The position numbers and the translations under genes were made by a program. Positions 1 through 4,148 of a stretch of 10,297 nt of DNA are shown here, piece after piece (positions within the stretch are counted from its first letter, which is position 1; every line of letters starts with the position of its first letter). Source of the DNA: an uncultured Gammaproteobacteria bacterium (GTDB taxonomy: Bacteria > Pseudomonadota > Gammaproteobacteria > Arenicellales > Poriferihabitantaceae); assembly GCA_938021685.1 (NCBI GenBank), contig CALIFM010000220.1, forward strand, positions 1-10,297. The letters run 5' to 3'. The notes under the pieces are model-generated. The model was not told the origin of the DNA. It worked only from the letters and a program-made list of their open reading frames with translations, and ran no database searches.

Positions 1-465
1 TCCAACATTGCCAGCGAAGTGACCTTAGTGCACCGCCGCGATGAGCTGCGTGCAGAAGCCATTCTAATCGACCACCTGATGGAAAAAACCACTGATAACG
101 GTGGCAACATCAACATTGAGTGGAACCATGAATTGCAAGAAGTGCTGGGCGATGATTCAGGCGTGACCGGCATGCGCATTAAAAGCACCCAAGATGATAA
201 GCAAACCGACCACGATTTAATGGGTGTTTTTATCGCCATCGGACACACCCCTAACACCGGTATTTTTGACGGCCAGCTGGACATGGAAGGCGGGTATATC
301 ATCACCAAGGGTGGTACAGGCGGCGATGCCACTGTCACCTCAAAACCGGGCGTGTTTGCTGCTGGCGACGTTATGGATCATATCTACCGCCAAGCGGTGA
401 CTTCGGCTGGCACGGGTTGCATGGCTGCGCTGGATGCTGAGCGCTTCCTCAAAGGCGCTGCCTAA
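1..465 (+). CDS. trxB: thioredoxin-disulfide reductase, C-terminal part (5' truncated by window)
   Basis: This is the last 154 codons of the FAD flavoenzyme that reduces thioredoxin with NADPH in the cytoplasm. The frame is open from base 1. Visible near the start is the NADPH-binding segment with HRRDELRAE, where the paired arginines contact the 2'-phosphate in this family. Later come AIGHTPNT and the C-terminal FAD-binding block GVFAAGDVMDHIYRQ followed by TSAGTGCMAALDAER, which is nearly invariant in bacterial TrxB. The redox-active CxxC and the N-terminal FAD GxGxxG lie upstream of the window and cannot be checked. The gene ends in a small hairpin and is followed 43 bases later by the Smr gene on the same strand, so the two may be cotranscribed. 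The identification is firm. Confidence 0.96.
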   Translation, partial: SNIASEVTLVHRRDELRAEAILIDHLMEKTTDNGGNINIEWNHELQEVLGDDSGVTGMRIKSTQDDKQTDHDLMGVFIAIGHTPNTGIFDGQLDMEGGYIITKGGTGGDATVTSKPGVFAAGDVMDHIYRQAVTSAGTGCMAALDAERFLKGAA

Positions 466-478
466 AAGGCAGCCTTTT
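451..478 (+). terminator. hairpin over the trxB stop codon with short T tract
   Basis: GCTGCC (457-462) pairs with GGCAGC (468-473) around a 5-base loop that contains the stop codon. The flanking A-rich and T-rich bases extend the stem past one bulged C, and four T residues follow. It looks like a weak or partial Rho-independent terminator. The downstream gene starts only 30 bases later, so read-through is plausible. Confidence 0.45.
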
Positions 479-508
479 CCCTTAAAACTAAGCAGCAAGT
501 GCATACAG

Positions 509-1066
509 ATGGCAGAAGACGACTTGGATTTTGCCGAAGCGATGCAAGGGGTAAAGCGCTTAAAAGCCGATAAAGTAGCGCTGCGGCCGCCGCAAGTAGC
601 TAAACCCAAACAACCGCTTTCTCGATTATCGGCAGAGGCATTCACCGCTTTTAAAAGCTCTAGCCCTGCTACTGGCCTCAAAACTAATCAAGCAGCCATG
701 CAAAACGAACATGGCACGCAGCGGCTGTTTTTCTTGCGTGCAGGGCAGCAAAAAAAAGTGCTTAGTCGCTTGATGCAGGCTAAGTTCAGCGGCTTTGACG
801 CGCAGCTTGATTTGCACGGCATGCGGCAAGCGCGTGCCGAACAAGCATTGCAACAGTTTATCGAAGGCAGTGCACAGCAAGGTTTGCGTTACTTATTAAT
901 TGTGCACGGCAAAGGTCAGCACTCTGATGGCCGTGCAGTGCTCAAAGATATTTGCGCTGCACAGTTACCGCAACATGCAGCAGTGCTGGCATTTTGCTCA
1001 GCACGTCAAGTGGATGGTGGCACTGGCGCATTATATGTACAGCTTAGTAAAGCCGCCAACGCCTAA
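509..1066 (+). CDS. Smr/MutS2 C-terminal domain protein
   Basis: A 185-residue protein with a charged, poorly conserved N-terminal half and a C-terminal Smr domain at about residues 98-181. The domain hallmarks are visible: LDLHG (100-104), VHGKG (132-136) and the glycine-rich GGTGALYV (170-177). Smr domains are associated with nicking or RNA endonuclease activity in MutS2 and in stand-alone proteins; the exact substrate here is unknown. I chose the ATG at 509 because the DDLDFAEAMQGVKRLK opening is typical of short proteobacterial Smr proteins, and an upstream in-frame ATG at 434 would overlap trxB by 32 bases. No strong Shine-Dalgarno sequence is visible. The gene lies just downstream of trxB and converges on the damaged secreted-protein gene 14 bases beyond its stop. 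Confidence 0.9.
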   Translation: MAEDDLDFAEAMQGVKRLKADKVALRPPQVAKPKQPLSRLSAEAFTAFKSSSPATGLKTNQAAMQNEHGTQRLFFLRAGQQKKVLSRLMQAKFSGFDAQLDLHGMRQARAEQALQQFIEGSAQQGLRYLLIVHGKGQHSDGRAVLKDICAAQLPQHAAVLAFCSARQVDGGTGALYVQLSKAANA

Positions 1067-1081
1067 CTGCCCGTTGCAGTT
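1065..1081. terminator. bidirectional hairpin between convergent genes
   Basis: AACTGC (1065-1070) pairs perfectly with GCAGTT (1076-1081) around the 5-base loop CCGTT. It sits exactly between the stop codon of the Smr gene and the TAA at 1081-1083 that ends the restored frame of the opposing gene. There is no long T run on either strand, so its strength as a terminator is doubtful. Confidence 0.4.
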
Positions 1082-1248
1082 TACATCTCTGGCAGCGCTG
1101 ATAAAACATATCCTTCAGGAATCACCATACTAGCAGGATCAATTTCTAGCTGTTCAATGCCCTCCAAGGTCATCGCATCGCTGGCGTATGATTTAACCAA
1201 CACCTCTTTAAAGTCGGTGGTGAAGCCAAAGGCATATTGCCCAATCAT
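1081..1248 (-). pseudogene. separated C-terminal tail of the secreted paralog, beyond an in-frame TAG
   Basis: Reading the minus strand in the same frame past the TAG at 1249-1251 gives 55 further sense codons and then TAA at 1081-1083. The translation includes FGFTTDFKEVLVKSYASDAM and then SMVIPEGY. This aligns with the C-terminal part of the neighbouring paralog (LGFIAGYKGVLAKAYSADEM, then SMAIPSNY once its own frameshift is repaired). This tail is therefore genuine former coding sequence, not intergenic DNA. An ATG directly abuts the stop (TAG ATG), so re-initiation could in principle make it as a separate peptide. Amber suppression or a sequencing error would instead restore a 253-residue protein. 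Confidence 0.8.
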
Positions 1249-1842
1249 CTAGCGTATTTGTTCGCCAATGGCCGTCATTTTCAGCATCATCGAGTGCAAA
1301 GTCGCAGCGTCCACTTCACTGACCCCAAGCGTGCTGGCAGCAGCAACGCAGATTGTTTTAGGCTCGCCAGTGGCCAACACTATGCCGACTTTTTCACAAG
1401 CATAGTTACCCACTTTGTCTTGCTCACCAGTAAACGTCATCTCCACCTGTCCTGCGTCGGGTTTGTCATCGCTTAAGAATGATGCCATCACGCCGCCCAT
1501 TGCCTCTTTCATCTGGGTTACCTCGGCCTGCGTTTTGCCTTTGGTTTGTGCAGCAAACATCTCGCGCATGCGGCCTTTCATCGCAGCCACTTGCTGCGCC
1601 ATTTGATCTAGATCAATGTATAGCTTCTGCGCGTGATCAAACACGTAAATTTTATTTTTCTCAGCCTCAAATAGCATTGCGCCCATTGTGCCGTAACTAA
1701 CTAATACTTTGCCGTGCGCAATGTCGAACACGCTAGGCTGTGCACCGTCGTAGGTAAGGCGCACATCGGCATAAGACGATAGGCTAAAAAATGCGCATAA
1801 TAACGCACCAATATTAAGACTGTTTCTAATTGTTGTGATCAT
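1249..1842 (-). CDS. secreted two-cysteine protein, paralog 1, cut short by an amber codon
   Basis: A 197-residue product with a signal peptide (hydrophobic stretch at about 8-24, likely cut after SYA at residue 25), so probably periplasmic. The body has beta-rich segments (VRLTYDGAQPSVFDIAHGKV, then AMLFEAEKNKIYVFDHAQKLY), a helical middle, and FTGEQDKVGNYACEKV with a second cysteine 16 residues later (C149 and C165), a likely disulfide. It is clearly paralogous to the next gene upstream: FTGEQ, the CEKV cysteine and the N-terminal pattern all match. The layout recalls small DUF4412-like secreted proteins, but I cannot confirm a family. Translation stops at codon 198 (TAG) while homologous sequence continues for 55 codons, so the annotated product lacks its conserved C-terminus. 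No function is assigned. Confidence 0.75.
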   Translation of the reverse strand: MITTIRNSLNIGALLCAFFSLSSYADVRLTYDGAQPSVFDIAHGKVLVSYGTMGAMLFEAEKNKIYVFDHAQKLYIDLDQMAQQVAAMKGRMREMFAAQTKGKTQAEVTQMKEAMGGVMASFLSDDKPDAGQVEMTFTGEQDKVGNYACEKVGIVLATGEPKTICVAAASTLGVSEVDAATLHSMMLKMTAIGEQIR

Positions 1843-1919
1843 TTATTGGTAGTCCGAAGTAAATACAATCAAATTGAAACTTATCTAACAAACTTAGCTA
1901 ATGAAATAGGCAACACCTT

Positions 1920-1936
1920 GCAGCTAGGTTGGCTGC
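1920..1936. terminator. small hairpin between the two secreted paralogs
   Basis: GCAGCTA (1920-1926) pairs with TGGCTGC (1930-1936), including one G-T wobble, around a 3-base loop. On the minus strand it falls after the upstream paralog and before the start of paralog 1. No T tract follows, so it may only be a weak transcript-end or processing structure. Confidence 0.25.
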
Positions 1937-1962
1937 CCCATCATTTAACTTCATTTACGAGG

Positions 1963-2766
1963 CTAACTGTTACTACTGCATGTCTTCAGGCATGTCCATA
2001 TCTTGAAAACTGTAATTGCTAGGAATCGCCATGCTGACCGATCAATGTCGGCTAGTTCAACAGACTGCAACACCATTTCATCAGCCGAGTAGGCTTTTGC
2101 CAAAACGCCTTTATAGCCAGCTATAAAGCCAAGATTAGACTTTGCTGTGACTTCCAATATCTCATCAATTTTAGCCATTTCAATCGTAAAAGCCTGCCAT
2201 GCAGCCGCGTCTTCAGCACTCATATTCAGTTGATCTGCGTTGATAAAGCACCCTTCTTTGTTGTCTTTTGCTATGAGCACGCTCACCTTTTCACAGGTAT
2301 AGCCGCCTACAGACACTTGCTCACCTGTAAAGATAGCGTCTGCTTTTATCTCTATGTTTTCATCTAAAAACTTCTTGCTGCCTTCTTCTATTGCCTGCTC
2401 GAAGTTTGCCTTGGTTTTGGCAGCCTCCGCCTCGGTTTGCTGTTTAGATGCGCTTTCAACCAGCGCCTCAGCAAAAGCGCCGCCTAGCTGTGCCACCATC
2501 ATTTTCATTAGTCGGGCCATTTGACCAACATCCGCATACTCTTGAACTTCATGATTAAGCATGAAAATTTTATTTTGCTGAGCATCGAATAACAAAGCGA
2601 TTTCTTTGCCATTATCCACAAACTCAATGTGCACCTTTTCATTCGCAATCTTGATGCTTGTAGCAACTTGTGACGCATTTGCATAATTGAATTGAATATC
2701 AGCCTGAGCAGGCGAAGCAACTAGAGACCCTAACAAGGTGGCAACGGAGATATGTTTTAAAAGCAT
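1963..2766 (-). CDS. secreted two-cysteine protein, paralog 2, with a frameshifted C-terminus
   Basis: A 267-codon frame with a clear signal peptide (MLLKHIS, then a hydrophobic run and cleavage after AQA at residue 22). The mature part follows the same plan as paralog 1: IKIANEKVHIEFVDNGKE, ALLFDAQQNKIFMLNHEVQEY, an Ala/Lys/Glu-rich helical stretch at about 97-135, and FTGEQVSVGGYTCEKV with cysteines at 158 and 173. The homologous segment LGFIAGYKGVLAKAYSADEM follows, then ID. After Ser244 the frame no longer looks natural (WRFLAITVFKIWTCLK). The next frame reads SMAIPSNY and matches paralog 1. One base appears to be missing near 2036, so the last 23 residues as read are probably artefactual. 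A periplasmic role is likely; the function is unknown. Confidence 0.78.
   Translation of the reverse strand: MLLKHISVATLLGSLVASPAQADIQFNYANASQVATSIKIANEKVHIEFVDNGKEIALLFDAQQNKIFMLNHEVQEYADVGQMARLMKMMVAQLGGAFAEALVESASKQQTEAEAAKTKANFEQAIEEGSKKFLDENIEIKADAIFTGEQVSVGGYTCEKVSVLIAKDNKEGCFINADQLNMSAEDAAAWQAFTIEMAKIDEILEVTAKSNLGFIAGYKGVLAKAYSADEMVLQSVELADIDRSAWRFLAITVFKIWTCLKTCSSNS
1973..2035 (-). pseudogene. out-of-frame native C-terminus of paralog 2
   Basis: Read in the shifted minus-strand frame from AGC at 2033-2035, this stretch encodes SMAIPSNYSFQDMDMPEDMQ and ends at TAG 1973-1975. Paralog 1 has SMVIPEGYVLSALPEM at the equivalent place, and the spacing from the preceding Ile-Asp agrees if a single base is restored. 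The span from 1973 to 2766 is 794 bases, one short of a multiple of three, as a one-base loss predicts. Confidence 0.75.
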
Positions 2767-2835
2767 TAAATTTAGTAATGTTAGAAGTTAAAAAAGTTTA
2801 AGTACAAACAAGCCATAAGTGCTGTTTGCGGTGCA

Positions 2836-2841
2836 ATTATA
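2836..2841 (-). promoter_or_regulatory. candidate -10 box for the secreted paralog genes
   Basis: The minus strand reads a perfect TATAAT here, about 70 bases ahead of the paralog 2 start. No convincing -35 hexamer lies 16-18 bases upstream. The region is AT-rich, so a chance match is possible. Confidence 0.3.
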
Positions 2842-2848
2842 TATTCAT

Positions 2849-2880
2849 TTGCTGCAACTGCGCCGCGCTTTTCGTATACT
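2849..2880 (+). promoter_or_regulatory. candidate promoter of the cytochrome gene
   Basis: TATACT (2875-2880) is a good -10 hexamer, 35 bases before the cytochrome start codon. The best upstream partner, TTGCTG (2849-2854), is weak and sits 20 bases away, longer than usual. The -10 call is stronger than the -35. It diverges from the candidate -10 box on the other strand. Confidence 0.3.
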
Positions 2881-2915
2881 AGGCCCTCTAAATTTTCTCT
2901 TATGATTTTAGTTTT

Positions 2916-3359
2916 ATGTTACACATCAACTATTTCAAATTGCCTGCCAAGGTTATTGCAGCAGGCGGCCTAGCCTTACTATTTGCCGGCGTTGCCGGAG
3001 CCAGCACGGATGATGCTGACATCAATGATGAAATTGAGGCACGCATTCACAAAATTGGCACGATCAACATTGATGGCGAAGCCATGCAAAAGCCCACACT
3101 CGCTGCTGAAGCCGGCCCATCGGATGGCCCTGCTATATATCAAGGCAAATGTGCAGCTTGCCACGCCACTGGCGCAGCTGGCGCACCCAAAACGGGTGAT
3201 AAAGCAGGTTGGGCTGACCGCATTGCTAAAGGCGAAGCGACGCTGATTACCAATGCCACCAACGGCATTGGCGCGATGCCAGCCAAAGGCGGTTATGCTG
3301 ACTTGAGCGATGCTGATATCACTGCCGCTGTGCAGCACATGATTGGCGAATCACAATAA
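2916..3359 (+). CDS. periplasmic c5-type monohaem cytochrome c
   Basis: A 147-residue class I cytochrome. Residues 1-29 form a signal peptide (hydrophobic VIAAGGLALLFAGVAGA). A linker of about 40 residues is followed by the haem domain with CAACH at 79-83, in which both cysteines attach haem and H83 is the proximal ligand. GIGAMPAKGG supplies M121 as the likely distal ligand. The helix-forming end LSDADITAAVQHMIG is typical of cytochrome c5 family proteins (CycB/COG3245 type). It should carry electrons in the periplasm between a quinol-oxidising complex and a terminal acceptor; the partner is not evident from the neighbours. The ATG at 2916 has no clear Shine-Dalgarno sequence. A strong hairpin follows the gene. 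Confidence 0.92.
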   Translation: MLHINYFKLPAKVIAAGGLALLFAGVAGASTDDADINDEIEARIHKIGTINIDGEAMQKPTLAAEAGPSDGPAIYQGKCAACHATGAAGAPKTGDKAGWADRIAKGEATLITNATNGIGAMPAKGGYADLSDADITAAVQHMIGESQ

Positions 3360-3377
3360 CACCCGCCTTCAGTTCCT

Positions 3378-3414
3378 GGCTTCAAAGCGCTATTTATGAT
3401 CGCGCTTTGAGGCC
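3378..3414 (+). terminator. strong 13-bp hairpin after the cytochrome gene
   Basis: Bases 3378-3390 pair with 3402-3414 over 13 positions with one G-T wobble. The core TCAAAGCGC/GCGCTTTGA is perfect and the loop is 11 bases. No immediate T run follows, but a pyrimidine-rich stretch begins about 10 bases later. It probably ends or stabilises the cytochrome transcript and separates it from the sulfotransferase gene. Confidence 0.5.
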
Positions 3415-3437
3415 CACTAAACCTTACTTCTTTTATT

Positions 3438-4061
3438 GTGCTGATCTCTGACGACAAGCAGTTTATCTTTGTCCACATAGAGAAAACTGCCGGCACCAGC
3501 ATTACCAGCGCACTGCAGGCGCACAGTATCCAATTCCCGACGTCCAAATGGGCCTCATTGCAGCGCAATTTTGGCTATCCCAAAGACTATCGGCGTTTTA
3601 AATTTCCGATGCATTGTCCGTTGGTGACTGCACAACAGCAAATGCCCAAAGAGCGCTTTGATGCCTATTATAAATTTGCTTTTGTGCGCAATCCGTGGGA
3701 CAGATTGGTATCTGAATACAACGCCTCCATCAAGAAAAATCGCCGTGCACGCCACCGAAAAATTAAGGCGATGGCAAACTTTGGTGAGTATATCAATTAT
3801 GAAATCAAGCGCGACAAGCTACACCAACACCGCATGTTGCTTGATCAAAACGGTGATATAGCGGTGGACAAGGTGGGCTATTTTGAAAACCTAGTGGATG
3901 ACTACACCGCCATCTGCACACATCTTGGCCTAAACAATCACTTAAGCAAGCTCAATGCGTTTTCACACGCCGATTACCGCAGTTTTTATAATGACAACAC
4001 TCGCCAAAAAGTGGCTGACCATTGGGCCACTGATATCAGCGCCTTTAATTACCAATTTTAG
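3438..4061 (+). CDS. sulfotransferase family 2 domain protein (PAPS-dependent)
   Basis: A 207-residue protein that should transfer sulfate from PAPS to a hydroxyl or amino group of a carbohydrate or similar acceptor. The 5'-phosphosulfate loop is FIFVHIEKTAGTS (residues 9-21), close to the family's HIPKTAGTS. The 3'-phosphate site is FVRNPWDRLVSEY (82-94), with R84 and S92 as the expected contacts. The rest is basic and lacks a signal peptide or membrane span, so a cytoplasmic protein is likely. The GTG at 3438 is the only reasonable start, because the catalytic loop begins nine residues later; no Shine-Dalgarno sequence is visible. No polysaccharide, capsule or PAPS-synthesis gene is in view, so the acceptor is unknown. 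Hairpins on both sides suggest it is transcribed alone. Confidence 0.88.
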   Translation: MLISDDKQFIFVHIEKTAGTSITSALQAHSIQFPTSKWASLQRNFGYPKDYRRFKFPMHCPLVTAQQQMPKERFDAYYKFAFVRNPWDRLVSEYNASIKKNRRARHRKIKAMANFGEYINYEIKRDKLHQHRMLLDQNGDIAVDKVGYFENLVDDYTAICTHLGLNNHLSKLNAFSHADYRSFYNDNTRQKVADHWATDISAFNYQF

Positions 4062-4080
4062 GGGCCTCAGGCCCCTATTT
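4059..4080 (+). terminator. GC-rich hairpin at the sulfotransferase stop codon
   Basis: TAGGGGCC (4059-4066) pairs perfectly with GGCCCCTA (4070-4077) around a 3-base loop, and TTT follows. The stop codon is the first arm's TAG. This is a compact, plausible intrinsic terminator with a short T run. On the opposite strand the stem is followed by TAAAATT, so it may also back up termination of the asmA transcript. Confidence 0.6.
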
Positions 4081-4095
4081 CTCTACGCAAGCAAC

Positions 4096-4113
4096 AAAGC
4101 TAAGGTTAGCTTT
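4096..4113 (-). terminator. inverted repeat downstream of asmA
   Basis: AAAGCTAA (4096-4103) and TTAGCTTT (4106-4113) are perfect complements separated by two bases. On the minus strand this falls 35 bases after the asmA stop and runs into TTTGTTGCTTG. It could be a weak terminator for asmA. It lies inside a segment that resembles the stretch upstream of dusA. Confidence 0.4.
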
Positions 4114-4148
4114 AATGCAGGCACTTTGCGATAAGAGCTGCCTAGCGG

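Noticed and set aside
434..508. N-terminal extension of the Smr protein from an upstream ATG at 434
   Set aside because: It would overlap the trxB coding end and its hairpin, and the extra 25 residues do not look like Smr family sequence. The ATG at 509 gives a typical start.
2979..3338. Long open frame antisense to the cytochrome gene
   Set aside because: It lies fully inside a well-supported gene, and its translation shows no recognisable motifs.
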